Shown here in pieces: positions 28,376-37,201 of a stretch of 64,000 nucleotides of DNA. A program made the translations under genes and the position numbers. The DNA is from Solibacter sp039934035. GTDB taxonomy: Bacteria > Acidobacteriota > Terriglobia > Bryobacterales > Bryobacteraceae. Numbering within the stretch: position 1 is the first letter of the stretch; each line of letters begins with the position of its first letter. The DNA lies in assembly GCA_039934035.1 (NCBI GenBank), contig JBDTMZ010000038.1:18831-82830 (forward strand), read 5' to 3'. The notes beneath the pieces were generated by a model. That model searched no databases, was not told the origin of the DNA, and was given only the letters and a program-made list of their open reading frames with translations.

Positions 28376-29764
28376 GTGATCACGACACCTTACTCCCCTG
28401 GTTACACCACTGTCGTCGGATACGGCGGCGACGAGACGTCCCAATTTCAACGCTTGGGCTTCAATGTTCTCCTGGTTTTCGTCTTCCTGTCCCTTAGCCG
28501 CATTTTCGACGTGAAATTTGGCAGTCTGCACATCACCGGGATTTCGTTCCTCCTGCTGGAGATTATGGTTCTTCTGAGCAGGGGATTCCAGGTGGCGCTG
28601 GGCACCAAAATGGGGAAGGCGCTGTTAGGCTTCACGGTCTGCATGGCGTTCTCGGTTCCGTTCAGCGTGTGGCGAGGCGGCAGCAAAGACGTCTTCGTGG
28701 CCTGGGCGACCTTCGCGTTCATCATTTTTCTTGCCATGGCCGGCATGATCGGGAATTTTCCGCAATGGCTGAAGATGAACAAGATCATAATGATGGCGCT
28801 GGCGGTGTTCGCGGTGATCGCCAATGTCTGGGGCGTTTCCGATAACGGGCGGTTGTTCCTGCCGCAGGGAAAGTTCGCCAACCCGAACGAGATGGCGCAG
28901 GCGCTGCTCCTCGGACTGCCCCTGTGGGGTGCGGCAATGGTGGCCGCCATCTCAGCGCCGCGTAAGGTGTTTGCGGCAGGCGTGATGGTAGTCATGCTGG
29001 CCACCTCGTTCCGCACCGGTTCGCGCGGGGCCATGATTGCCTTCGTGATGATGATAATGGTTCTGTTTCTGCGCGCGCCCATCATCGATAAGCTCAAGCT
29101 GGTGATGGCGGGGGTCTTATTTCTCGGGGTGGTGTCGGTGGCCATGCCGGGCAAACTGATCGCGCGGTACAAGACGGTAGCGGATGCGGATGTGGAGGAC
29201 CCGGATGCGGACGCGGCCATGTTGAACAGCGCCGAATCTTCCACGCAGAGCCGCAAGCAGCTTCTAAAACACAGCCTGATTTTTACCCTGAGGCATCCCC
29301 TGTTCGGAGTCGGTCCCGGCATGTTCTCGGTGGCGGACGACAATTACATAAAGGAATTGGGCGGCCACAAGGGAACCTGGCTGGGCACGCACAACAGCTA
29401 CACTCAGGTGTCGAGCGAGATTGGAATTCCCGCCCTTCTGTTCTTTCTCAGCGCCGTTTTCCTGTCGGTCACCGGGCCGCTGAAGGTGTACGCGCTCACC
29501 CGCGGCGATCCACGGCTGGAGCAAATGGGCCTGGCCGCGTTGGGGTTGCACTACACCATGATCATTTATGCGGTGACCGTGCTGTTCGAGCACATCGCCT
29601 ACAGCATGATGCTGCCGGTATTCGGCGGACTGGTGGCTTCCTTGGTGCGCACGGCGCTGCCGGAGATCGAGCGGGTAAAGGCCATCCCGCTGGCGCCCGC
29701 CATGTCGCCGGCGATGTTCCACAACTATCTGGCGCAGCGTCCAAGGCAGCGGCAGGCGGTCTGA
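28376..29764 (+). CDS. O-antigen ligase/polymerase (Wzy/WaaL family)
   Basis: The 462-residue integral membrane protein has about 12 helices and the Wzy_C signature region: NPNEMAQALLLGLPLW, RTGSRGAMIAFVMMI, then a long periplasmic loop with HPLFGVGPGMF and THNSYTQVSSEIGIPALLFF. The H-x-S segment and the preceding arginine are the family's functional residues. It joins polymerised glycan to lipid A-core or polymerises repeat units. The start is GTG 28376. Neighbours are GT-C enzymes and the surface-sugar operon. Confidence 0.85.
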   Translation: MITTPYSPGYTTVVGYGGDETSQFQRLGFNVLLVFVFLSLSRIFDVKFGSLHITGISFLLLEIMVLLSRGFQVALGTKMGKALLGFTVCMAFSVPFSVWRGGSKDVFVAWATFAFIIFLAMAGMIGNFPQWLKMNKIIMMALAVFAVIANVWGVSDNGRLFLPQGKFANPNEMAQALLLGLPLWGAAMVAAISAPRKVFAAGVMVVMLATSFRTGSRGAMIAFVMMIMVLFLRAPIIDKLKLVMAGVLFLGVVSVAMPGKLIARYKTVADADVEDPDADAAMLNSAESSTQSRKQLLKHSLIFTLRHPLFGVGPGMFSVADDNYIKELGGHKGTWLGTHNSYTQVSSEIGIPALLFFLSAVFLSVTGPLKVYALTRGDPRLEQMGLAALGLHYTMIIYAVTVLFEHIAYSMMLPVFGGLVASLVRTALPEIERVKAIPLAPAMSPAMFHNYLAQRPRQRQAV

Positions 29765-29778
29765 AGCCTGGAGCACGG

Positions 29779-31485
29779 CTATCTTCCGCGCCTGCGGTAG
29801 AGCTTCCAGCGCGCGGATTCGGCGACCGGAACAAACTGGCGTTCCAGCACCGGGCCATAATACTTCACCAGACCGGCAAAATCCTGCGGGGGTGCGTCCG
29901 GCGTTTTGGGATACATCACGATATCGGCATCGCCGAAATAGGTTTCCGGGTCGGGATGGGAGCGATCGCCGAAGTGGTAATGATAGCGGGCGAACGCCAA
30001 TCCTCCCCTGGCGGGACGGGCGCCGACGGCAAAGGCCAGCGGGTTGTAGGTATCGAAGGCAGTCACCTTTTCGCCGGGCCTGATTTCACGGCGCAGCAGG
30101 GCGGCGCCATCGGAGAGGTACTCTACCACAAAGGCTCCGTGATTGGCGCTGGGGGAGTCCTGGTTGTAGTCGTCGAGCAGCCAGGCGGGGGCGAAGCCAC
30201 CGACATTGATGCGGTGCACCAGCGGGTCGGCGGCGCGGTTTGGAACGGAGCGGGCGAGGCGCACGCCGTTGGCCACGGCCAGAAAATCGGAGCCCACCCA
30301 GCCTAGAATGGCGCCCGCGACCACCAGGACGAGGCCCAGGGACAGGAGACTTTCCCGCCGCACCGCGCCGTTCAGGATGGAATCGAGCAGGAGGAGCAGC
30401 AGGATCTCGTGGAGCGGGAGCCTGTCCAGTTGGGAGTTGGTGAGCAGCAGCAGAATGCCGAGTGCGAGGATGGCGCCGGAGAGTAGCAGGCAGCGGTAGT
30501 TGCGGAGAAGCCCGGGCAGGCCGGGCGCGGGCCGCGTGGGATTCGAATGCTGGCTGATCATGGCCAAGGCTGCCACAATCAGGAAGCCGGGGAGCGCGTT
30601 GAAGAAGATCTCGGCAACAAAGCCGGGGGCGATGGCACCTCCGCGGGCATCGGCGGCCATACGAACGTCGGCCAGCAGTTTGCCGATCTGGAAATCGATG
30701 TAGGCCAGAAAAGGCAATGCCGCCAGGGCCGCGCCGGCCCCGAGACCGGCCAGCCTGCGCCACGGCCGGCCCTCGTTCCATACCAGGGAAGCGGCGGCGA
30801 GCGCCACGGCGCCACCTCCATAGTTGGGCTTCAGGAATACGAGCAGCGCCACCAGGATTCCGCTGGCGAACCCGGCGGTGAGAGAGCTGGTCCGAACGCC
30901 GGAACGCAGCGGAAACGATTCGGCAATCAGCACGGCCAACAGGGCGAAGCCCCAGCGGTTGTAGTGCATGGCATGCGTGGAGAGGCGGAACGATTCGCCG
31001 GGCGCGCAGGGCGCTACGGCTAACAGGAGGATCATCAGGCCGCCGGTGACTGCGAGAATCCCGCCCACGCGGCGAGTGAGCACGATGTAGCCCCACGTGC
31101 CCGCCACCACCGCCACTATGGCATCGATGTAGCCGAAGCCTGTGACCGTGCCGCGGCCGAGTTTCAGCGCCCACTCCCACATGAGGAAGGGAAACAGTCC
31201 AAATCCGGTGGAGAAATCGATGTGCGGGCGCAGGCCCTGCAACAGCCGCCAGGCGCAATCGGCGAAGCTGGTGAGGTCGGATGCGTACTGGCGCGTGGGC
31301 ACTACCCCGACGTAGAAACAGGCAGCCGCGATCAGGCCCGCGGCGCAGGCGAACGCCAGGTGGTAAATCGGGGACGAGGGGCGTTGCAGGGCGGCGATTA
31401 AAAGCGCGGAGAAGGGGGAATCGCCGGCGGGAGACGGTGCGGAGCCCGCTGCTGGCTTTTCGGGGGAATCGCCCGTGGTGATCAT
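29779..31485 (-). CDS. Multi-pass membrane protein, family unknown
   Basis: The product (568 residues from ATG 31485) has about eleven hydrophobic helices in its first ~420 residues and a soluble C-terminal domain of about 130 residues with FDTYNPLAFAVGARPARGGL and YFGDADIVMYPKTPD. The topology and C-terminal soluble domain resemble GT-C glycosyltransferases, but I see no clear DE or YPP motif in the first loop. It converges with the O-antigen ligase gene. The open frame begins at 31563, but a start at 31485 avoids a cysteine-rich leader and gives MITTGDSPEK. Function not assigned. Confidence 0.6.
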   Translation of the reverse strand: MITTGDSPEKPAAGSAPSPAGDSPFSALLIAALQRPSSPIYHLAFACAAGLIAAACFYVGVVPTRQYASDLTSFADCAWRLLQGLRPHIDFSTGFGLFPFLMWEWALKLGRGTVTGFGYIDAIVAVVAGTWGYIVLTRRVGGILAVTGGLMILLLAVAPCAPGESFRLSTHAMHYNRWGFALLAVLIAESFPLRSGVRTSSLTAGFASGILVALLVFLKPNYGGGAVALAAASLVWNEGRPWRRLAGLGAGAALAALPFLAYIDFQIGKLLADVRMAADARGGAIAPGFVAEIFFNALPGFLIVAALAMISQHSNPTRPAPGLPGLLRNYRCLLLSGAILALGILLLLTNSQLDRLPLHEILLLLLLDSILNGAVRRESLLSLGLVLVVAGAILGWVGSDFLAVANGVRLARSVPNRAADPLVHRINVGGFAPAWLLDDYNQDSPSANHGAFVVEYLSDGAALLRREIRPGEKVTAFDTYNPLAFAVGARPARGGLAFARYHYHFGDRSHPDPETYFGDADIVMYPKTPDAPPQDFAGLVKYYGPVLERQFVPVAESARWKLYRRRGR

Positions 31486-31630
31486 GATGAGGGCTTTAGG
31501 CCGGTCGAAACTGACACAGAAATTGTAGCAAAATGAGGCAATCCGCCAGAAGCAGCCGAGCATCTCCGCTTTCAGCTTCTCACGGCTCAGCTCTCAGCTC
31601 GCAGCTTCTCCGCTTTCAGCTTTCGCCCGG

Positions 31631-31747
31631 CCTCTGGCTCCGCCAGATTGAACCACCTGTGACTTGGCGGCGTTAGTCACAGGCCAGCTTTCAGCTCTCG
31701 GCTCACAGCTCTCGCCGCCGGCGGGACCGGGTTGAATAACCGGGTCT
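31631..31747. repeat. Two copies of a CCGGTTATTCAA-type unit with GAGAGCTGA reiterations
   Basis: On the minus strand, units at 31715-31747 (contains CCGGTTATTCAACCCGG) and 31631-31663 (contains GGTGGTTCAATCTGG) match the unit at 19710-19742. Each is followed by degenerate GAGAGCTGA repeats, which extend on the low-coordinate side to about 31565. Between the units is an 8-bp inverted repeat, CCTGTGAC ... GTCACAGG (31655-31662 and 31675-31682). The 263-bp gap 31486-31748 holds no gene. Confidence 0.65.
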
Positions 31748-31748
31748 C

Positions 31749-33082
31749 TCAGAACTGATAGTAGAGGAAAACCGTTTCATGCCCGTTGATGAACAGGTAG
31801 GCGACAAACAGCAGCAGCGCCAGGGCCCACGACATGCGCGGACGCGGGGCGAACCGATAGTGCCAGGTATCCCTGGTGGCATTCACCGCGACCAGGCAGG
31901 CAATGAGCCACATCCAGAGCACCGCCGGTGCGCCCTCGCCACCCCCCTCCAGAAGGAACATTTTGCGCAGCCAGTACACCGCGCCAGTCAGGTTGTTAGC
32001 GCGAAAGATCACCCAGCCAACGACGACGAGGGCGGAGGTCACGGCTCGTTTCAGCGCGTTGCCCGGCAGGCGTTCGAAGATCGAGCGGCCGGACCGGTCG
32101 AGGCAAAGCAGCAATCCGTGATAGGCGCCCCAGACGACATAAGTCCAATTGGCGCCGTGCCACAGCCCACCAAGGAGCATCGTGACCAGCAGATTGACGG
32201 TGGTTCGAAGGCTGCCGCCGCGATTGCCGCCGAGCGGGATGTAGAGATAATCGCGCAGCCAACTGGAAAGGCTGATATGCCAGCGCCTCCAGAAATCGGC
32301 AATACCGCTGGCCCGGTACGGGGAATCGAAGTTTTGCGGGATCCGAAGGCCGAACATGTAGCCCAGGCCGAATCGCCATGTCGGAGTAGCCGCTAAAGTC
32401 GAAGTAGAGCTGGAAGGTGTATCCGAGGGCCGCGGCCCAGGCGCCCGCGGACGAAATCCCCGGCAGGTTTCCGATCAGGGGATTGGCCAGGCTGGCAATC
32501 TGATCGGCGATCAATATCTTCTTCGCCGATCACGAAGAAGGCTATCCCGCGCGCCAGCCAGTCTTCCTTCGGCGGCCCGTCAATCGTCTCCAGATCGTCT
32601 TCAATCTGCCGGAATCGCACGATGGGTCCGGCAACCAATTGAGAGAACAGACTCACATAGGCCAGATACTCCCAAAGATTCCGGGTGGGAAGAATACGGC
32701 CCCGGGCGACGTCCACTATGTACGAGATGGTGTGAAACGTGTAGAAACTGATGCCGATGGGCAGGACCACGTCGATCAGGGGCAAGGGTGCGCCCGGTAT
32801 CGCGGCGCGGACGTTCTGCGCAATGAAATTGTAGTATTTGAAGAAAAAGAGAATGGTGAGGTCCGCCGCCACGGAAAGTATCAGCCAGAATCTCCGATTC
32901 GCTTGCGATTCGGCCGCGACCAGCCGCAATGCCACGAGGAAGCTGATCAAGCTGGAGAACAGCAGCAGTAGGCAATACTTCCAGTTCCAATAGCCGTAAA
33001 AAACATATCCGCTGAGGGTCAATAAGACGTAGCGCTGCTGCTTGGTTCGAGCCCTGGCGTAAGCGCGTGCGAGTCTCGCCAA
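31749..33082 (-). pseudogene. MBOAT-family O-acyltransferase, disrupted by two frameshifts and lacking its N terminus
   Basis: Three consecutive minus-strand frames together encode an MBOAT membrane O-acyltransferase: LTLSGYVFYGYWNWKYCLLL to WLARGIAFFVIG (frame 1), ILIADQIASLANPLIG to FDFSGYSDMAI (frame 2), and GYMFGLRIPQ to the end (frame 3), including the catalytic-histidine region FWRRWHISLSSWLRDYLYIP. The first break is near 32530, where ...VIG is followed by G then AAG AAG and the usual two-residue step is missing, best explained by loss of 5 bp. The second is near 32385, where one extra C follows GCGATT. The N terminus before KQQRYVLL does not resemble the family. An AlgI-like enzyme acetylating the glycan was probably lost; no AlgJ-type partner is nearby. 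The 5' limit is approximate. Confidence 0.8.
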
Positions 33083-33286
33083 CGTGAGTCCGGCATGGGC
33101 GGCAGGCTCCGTTACCGCCCGTGCCGGATTGGGGTCACGGAAACTACTTCCACTTCTACGTTGCACACCCGCTGAAAGAGTCGCGCCGGATGCCGGACAC
33201 GTCTCGCTATACGCTCTCCGTGAGTCCGGGATCTTCACCTTTCGCGATGCCCGGGGGCCCGTCCCTTTTGCGGTACGATCATTTGT

Positions 33287-34039
33287 ATGACTCCGAAGGT
33301 GGACGACTGGGATCAGCACTGGACCGAATTCCTGAAGATCAACAGCGTGGCGCCGGCGACCGAATTCCGGCGGCGTACGGTCGAAAAGCTGCTGGAGATT
33401 CAGGGCACGGGTAAGGGCGTGCGCATTCTGGAAATCGGTGCGGGCACGGGCACGCTCGCCGAGGAGGCCAGCCGCACTTATCCCGACGCCGCATTTCTCG
33501 GCCTGGACTTAAGCGCGATCTCCGTGAAGATGTGCAAGAAGCGGGTTCCCACCGCCGAGTTCCGGCAGCGCAATCTTCTGGAGCCTCCGGGGCCCGAGGA
33601 CAATCTGGAATTCGGCGCCACTCACGTGGTTTGTTCCGAGGTGCTGGAGCACGTGGACGATCCCGTACTGCTCTTGCGCAGCGCCCTGCCCTACATGGCG
33701 CCGGGCTGTAAGCTGGTGTTTACGGTGCCAGGCGGGGCGATCAGCGCCTTCCACAAGAATCTGGGGCATCGCCGGCACTACACGGCCGAGTTATTGAGCG
33801 ATACGTTGAAGAAGGCGGGATTGCGCGTCAAGTGGTCCAGCGGCGTGGGCTTTCCGTTCTTCAACATCTACTGGAGCCTGATCGTGTGGCGCGGGGAGAA
33901 AGCGATTCAGGAAGTAGCCGGCGAGCCGGGGTTGGCCATCCGCGCGCTGGGCAAGGTGTTCGGCTGGCTGTTCCACCTGACGACCATGCGAGCCGGATGG
34001 CAGATCGCGGGAGTCGCTGAATATCAGCCCGCGAAGTAG
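33287..34039 (+). CDS. Class I SAM-dependent methyltransferase
   Basis: The 250-residue protein has a Rossmann-type SAM-binding core: motif I VRILEIGAGTGTLAEEA, an acidic residue after beta-2 (FLGLDLSAIS), and CSEVLEHVDDPVLLLRSAL at motif IV/V. It resembles methyltransferases within polysaccharide gene clusters; the substrate is unknown. A TACGAT 9 nt before the ATG and lack of a Shine-Dalgarno suggest a leaderless mRNA. It stands divergent to the MBOAT pseudogene and convergent with the GT2 gene (3-bp gap). Confidence 0.85.
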   Translation: MTPKVDDWDQHWTEFLKINSVAPATEFRRRTVEKLLEIQGTGKGVRILEIGAGTGTLAEEASRTYPDAAFLGLDLSAISVKMCKKRVPTAEFRQRNLLEPPGPEDNLEFGATHVVCSEVLEHVDDPVLLLRSALPYMAPGCKLVFTVPGGAISAFHKNLGHRRHYTAELLSDTLKKAGLRVKWSSGVGFPFFNIYWSLIVWRGEKAIQEVAGEPGLAIRALGKVFGWLFHLTTMRAGWQIAGVAEYQPAK

Positions 34040-34042
34040 CTT

Positions 34043-35035
34043 TCAGTTGATCGTGTTGGTGCGTGGCGGCTCCGGGCGCAGCGCGGGGCGATCCGCGGGG
34101 TGGCGCTGGCCTTCGAAGCCGATCTGGTAATCAATCCAGTACGCGGGACGGTTCTGCACCTCGACAAAAATCTTCGCCAGATACTCGCCGAAGACGCCCA
34201 GCACGAGCAGTTGAAACCCGCTGAAGAAGAACATGGCGACGAATAAGCCGGCGATACCGAGGCTCAACTCCGGCCGGTTGAGTTTCCAGAGCAGGAAGCC
34301 GGCGCCCGCAAGGAAGCCGGCGGCAATCAGCGCAATTCCGGCCACGGTGGCGAGCCGCAGGGGCACGGTGGAGAAGGAAAGAATCCCATCGATTGCGACC
34401 ATCGCGGACCGCTTGAAGTTGTAATTGGTCTCGCCATGCAGACGCCCGGCGCGCTGGATTGGGATGCCTTTTTGATGGAAGCCGGGAAGCACGGTCAGGC
34501 CGCGCAGGTAGCGCGTGTGTTCGGTGAGCCGCTTGAGGTACTCCACCACCTTGCGATCGAGCAGGCGGAACTCGCCGGCATCCACCGGAATCTCCACCGA
34601 AGCGATGTTGCGCAGCAGGCGGTAGTAAGCGAAAGAAAACCACTTATACAGGCGGTAAGTGGAAGCGCTGGCGCGCTGCACGTAGACGATCTCGTTGCCG
34701 TCTTTCCAGGCGGCCAGCAATTGCGGAATGACCTCGGGCGGGTCCTGCAGATCTGCATCCATCATGATGACGGCGGCACCGGATGCGTAATCGAGCCCGG
34801 CGGTGATGGCGATGGACTGGCCGAAGCGGCGCGACATGCGGATGAGTTTGACGCGCGCGTCCGCCTCGTGCAGCCGGGCGATTACCTGCGGAGTCTGATC
34901 GGTGCTGTCGTCCGAAAAGATCAGCTCGAAATCGTATTCGGGCAGGTCTTTGAAGACGGCGGCGAGCCGTTCGTACAACAGCCCTACGTTGGAGGTTTCG
35001 TTGTGCGTGGGCACCACGATCGAAATCAGGGTCAT
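34043..35035 (-). CDS. Polyprenyl-phosphate glycosyltransferase, GT2 (GtrB/ArnC-like)
   Basis: The 330-residue protein has a GT2 catalytic domain (ISIVVPTHNETSNVGLLYER, FSDDSTD, MMDADLQDPPEVIPQLL) and two C-terminal hydrophobic helices (about residues 230-285). This is the GtrB/ArnC/DPM layout, which makes polyprenyl-phosphate sugars used by GT-C enzymes; several GT-C genes lie in this window. Its ATG overlaps the gmhB-like gene by 4 bp, making it the last gene of the five-gene heptose operon. It may load heptose or another sugar on undecaprenyl phosphate. Confidence 0.9.
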   Translation of the reverse strand: MTLISIVVPTHNETSNVGLLYERLAAVFKDLPEYDFELIFSDDSTDQTPQVIARLHEADARVKLIRMSRRFGQSIAITAGLDYASGAAVIMMDADLQDPPEVIPQLLAAWKDGNEIVYVQRASASTYRLYKWFSFAYYRLLRNIASVEIPVDAGEFRLLDRKVVEYLKRLTEHTRYLRGLTVLPGFHQKGIPIQRAGRLHGETNYNFKRSAMVAIDGILSFSTVPLRLATVAGIALIAAGFLAGAGFLLWKLNRPELSLGIAGLFVAMFFFSGFQLLVLGVFGEYLAKIFVEVQNRPAYWIDYQIGFEGQRHPADRPALRPEPPRTNTIN

Positions 35036-35529
35036 CGGGCGCTCTCCGGAACAGGGAGCGGGGTGTGGGTGATCCGCCCGTCGCGGACGCGCACAAAACG
35101 CAGGCCGCAGGCCAGCGCCAGTTGCTCGTCCGAATCGGAATCGCCAATCAGCAGCGAGCCGGAAAGGTCAATATTCCAGCGGTCGCATGCCTCCAGCACC
35201 ATGCCCGGACGGGGCTTGCGGCAGGAGCAGGCACCTTCCTCGTGAGGACAACAGAAGATATCGTCGATGCGGCCGCCCTGCGCGGCGATCTGCCCGGTCA
35301 TGCGCCGGTGAATCTCCGCGACGTCGTCCGCCGTCATGAGGCCGCGCGCGACGCCCCGCTGGTTGGTGACGACAATCACCAGCAGGTCCAGCAGATTGAA
35401 GAGGCGGATCCAATCGACAATGCCGGGCAGGAAGTGGAACTCTTCCCAGGTGCGTATGTATTCCGAAGGCTTGGCCTTGACGTTGATCACGCCGTCGCGA
35501 TCCAGAAAGACGCAGCGCCTTTTCACCAC
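35032..35529 (-). CDS. gmhB: D-glycero-D-manno-heptose-1,7-bisphosphate 7-phosphatase (HAD-IIIA)
   Basis: The 165-residue protein is a GmhB-type HAD phosphatase: nucleophile motif FLDRDGVIN, motif II VTNQRGVARG, zinc-binding CCPHEEGACSCRKP and the motif III/IV segment LIGDSDSDEQLA. It removes the C7 phosphate of heptose bisphosphate, giving heptose 1-phosphate for nucleotidyl transfer. Overlaps with neighbours (7 bp with hddA, 4 bp with the GT2 gene) show tight coupling. Alpha or beta anomer preference cannot be read here, but the neighbouring hddA and hddC favour the alpha (GDP) branch. Confidence 0.92.
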   Translation of the reverse strand: MVKRRCVFLDRDGVINVKAKPSEYIRTWEEFHFLPGIVDWIRLFNLLDLLVIVVTNQRGVARGLMTADDVAEIHRRMTGQIAAQGGRIDDIFCCPHEEGACSCRKPRPGMVLEACDRWNIDLSGSLLIGDSDSDEQLALACGLRFVRVRDGRITHTPLPVPESAR

Positions 35530-36506
35530 CGGTCGCTCCCGATGTGGATGATCTTGCTGCCTTCCGGTTCGAACGAGAACGGTAGCACGGGCAATTCCGG
35601 CAAGGCGGCGCGCAAGCGGTCCTGCAGGTGGGGCTCGCAGTAGAACAGAAGAAAGCCGCCGCCGCCGGCGCCAAGCAGTTTGCCGCCCAGGGCGCCCGCC
35701 TGAATGCCGCGTTCGTACTGGTCTTCGATGCGCGGATTGCTGATGGAGTCTACCAGCGACTTCTTGAGCATCCAGCTTTCATGCAGCAGGCGCCCAAACT
35801 CGTTGAGGTCGCGGCCCACCGTCAGGATGTCGCGCAGGTCGTGGGCGATGCGGCACATCTTTTCCAGCACCGGCAGGCGGTCCTGGGTATTGCCGCTCTG
35901 GCGCTGCAGAATTTCGCGCGCCGCGCGGGTTCCGCCGGTGTAGAAGACCATCAGGCGGCGGTTGAGTTCGCGCCGCGTCCCGGGACTGCACATCACCGGG
36001 TCCACCGTGACATGGCCGTCGGCGTGGAACTGAATGAACTGCAGTCCGCCATAGGCCGCGATGAACTGGTCCTGCTTGCCGATGGGTTCGCTGAGGTATT
36101 CGATCTCGATGCGGCAAGCCTCATCGGCCAGGCGGTGGGGCGTCACCACATGGCCCTGGAAAGAGTGCAGCGCGTGCAGCAGGCCGACCGTGAAACTGCT
36201 GGAAGAGCCCATGCCGCTTTCCGCCGGAAGGTTGGCCATCGACACCACCTGCAGCCCTTCGCGAACATTCAGCAACTTAAGGCATTCGCGCACGATGGGG
36301 TGCTCGATCTGGTCGATGCGCTGCACCAGTTCGGTGCGTGAATAGCTGATGCGGAAGGTGCCGCCGAACGTCTCCATGAGTGAGATGTACATGTAGCTAT
36401 TGATGGCCGAGGAGAGCACCGCGCCGGGCGCGTGGCGGTAATAAGCCTCCAGATCCGAACCGCCGCCCGCGAAGCTAATTCGAAACGGCGTGCGAGTGAT
36501 GATCAT
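35523..36506 (-). CDS. hddA: D-glycero-alpha-D-manno-heptose-7-phosphate kinase-like, GHMP family
   Basis: The 327-residue protein begins MIITRTPFRISFAGGGSDLE and has the GHMP ATP-binding loop AESGMGSSSSFTVGLLHA and a C-terminal GHMP segment GALGGKLLGAGGGGFLLFYC. This is the HddA type that phosphorylates heptose 7-phosphate at C1 in the GDP-D-glycero-alpha-D-manno-heptose route. It overlaps hddC by 4 bp and gmhB by 7 bp. Related GHMP kinases act on fucose or other sugars, but the companion genes fit heptose best. Confidence 0.88.
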   Translation of the reverse strand: MIITRTPFRISFAGGGSDLEAYYRHAPGAVLSSAINSYMYISLMETFGGTFRISYSRTELVQRIDQIEHPIVRECLKLLNVREGLQVVSMANLPAESGMGSSSSFTVGLLHALHSFQGHVVTPHRLADEACRIEIEYLSEPIGKQDQFIAAYGGLQFIQFHADGHVTVDPVMCSPGTRRELNRRLMVFYTGGTRAAREILQRQSGNTQDRLPVLEKMCRIAHDLRDILTVGRDLNEFGRLLHESWMLKKSLVDSISNPRIEDQYERGIQAGALGGKLLGAGGGGFLLFYCEPHLQDRLRAALPELPVLPFSFEPEGSKIIHIGSDRW

Positions 36507-37201
36507 TGGCTCAGGTAGTCCTCAATGATGCGCAGCCGTTCCGGGGTGCCGATGTCGTAAAAGCGCTGGGTGGTGGGGTAAGCTGCGAGCTGCCGGCGGG
36601 AAATCAGCAGAGGGTAGATTTGTTGTTCGAGAGAGACCACGCCCTCGGGAATCAGGGGAAGCAAATCGCGGTGGAAGGCCAGCACTCCTGCCTCGACATA
36701 CTGCAGTGAAGGGTCGTCGGTATCCCGCTTGTCATAGCGCGCGACGAACCCTTCCGCGTCCAGCGCGATGTTGTTGCGCACGCGGGTGTCGCCCAGGCGC
36801 CCATCGAAGACGGTGACCAGGCCCACGGCGGACGACCGGTGGAGGGTGGCGAGAACGTCCCGATAGTCGATGGGAAGGTAGGAATCGCCGTAAATCACCA
36901 GAAAGCGCTCGGCCAGCAGGGGTGCGGCCAGGCGCAGGGCACCTCCGGTGCCCAGGGGAGTGGTCTCGCGCGAATATTGGATGCGCAGACCGAACCGGCT
37001 GCCATCGCCGAAGTACTCTTCCACCAGATGACCGAGATAGCCGGTCAACAGCAGGACGTCGCCGATGGCTTGCTCGCGGAGTAAGTGGAGTTGATGCTGC
37101 AGATAAGGAACGCCGGCCACTGTGACCATGGGCTTGGGCACCTGAGCGGTGAGCGAACCCAGGCGAGTGCCCAACCCGCCGGCCAGAACTACTGCCTGCA
37201 T
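36503..37201 (-). CDS. hddC: Sugar-1-phosphate nucleotidyltransferase (HddC-like)
   Basis: The 232-residue enzyme has the NTP-transferase core MQAVVLAGGLGTRLGSLTAQ, then VPKPMVTVAG, and ETTPLGTGGALRLAAPL and YGDSYLPID. It activates a sugar 1-phosphate with GTP or a related nucleotide. Being between the GHMP kinase and an epimerase, it most likely makes GDP-D-glycero-alpha-D-manno-heptose. It overlaps the epimerase gene by 13 bp. Confidence 0.87.
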   Translation of the reverse strand: MQAVVLAGGLGTRLGSLTAQVPKPMVTVAGVPYLQHQLHLLREQAIGDVLLLTGYLGHLVEEYFGDGSRFGLRIQYSRETTPLGTGGALRLAAPLLAERFLVIYGDSYLPIDYRDVLATLHRSSAVGLVTVFDGRLGDTRVRNNIALDAEGFVARYDKRDTDDPSLQYVEAGVLAFHRDLLPLIPEGVVSLEQQIYPLLISRRQLAAYPTTQRFYDIGTPERLRIIEDYLSQ

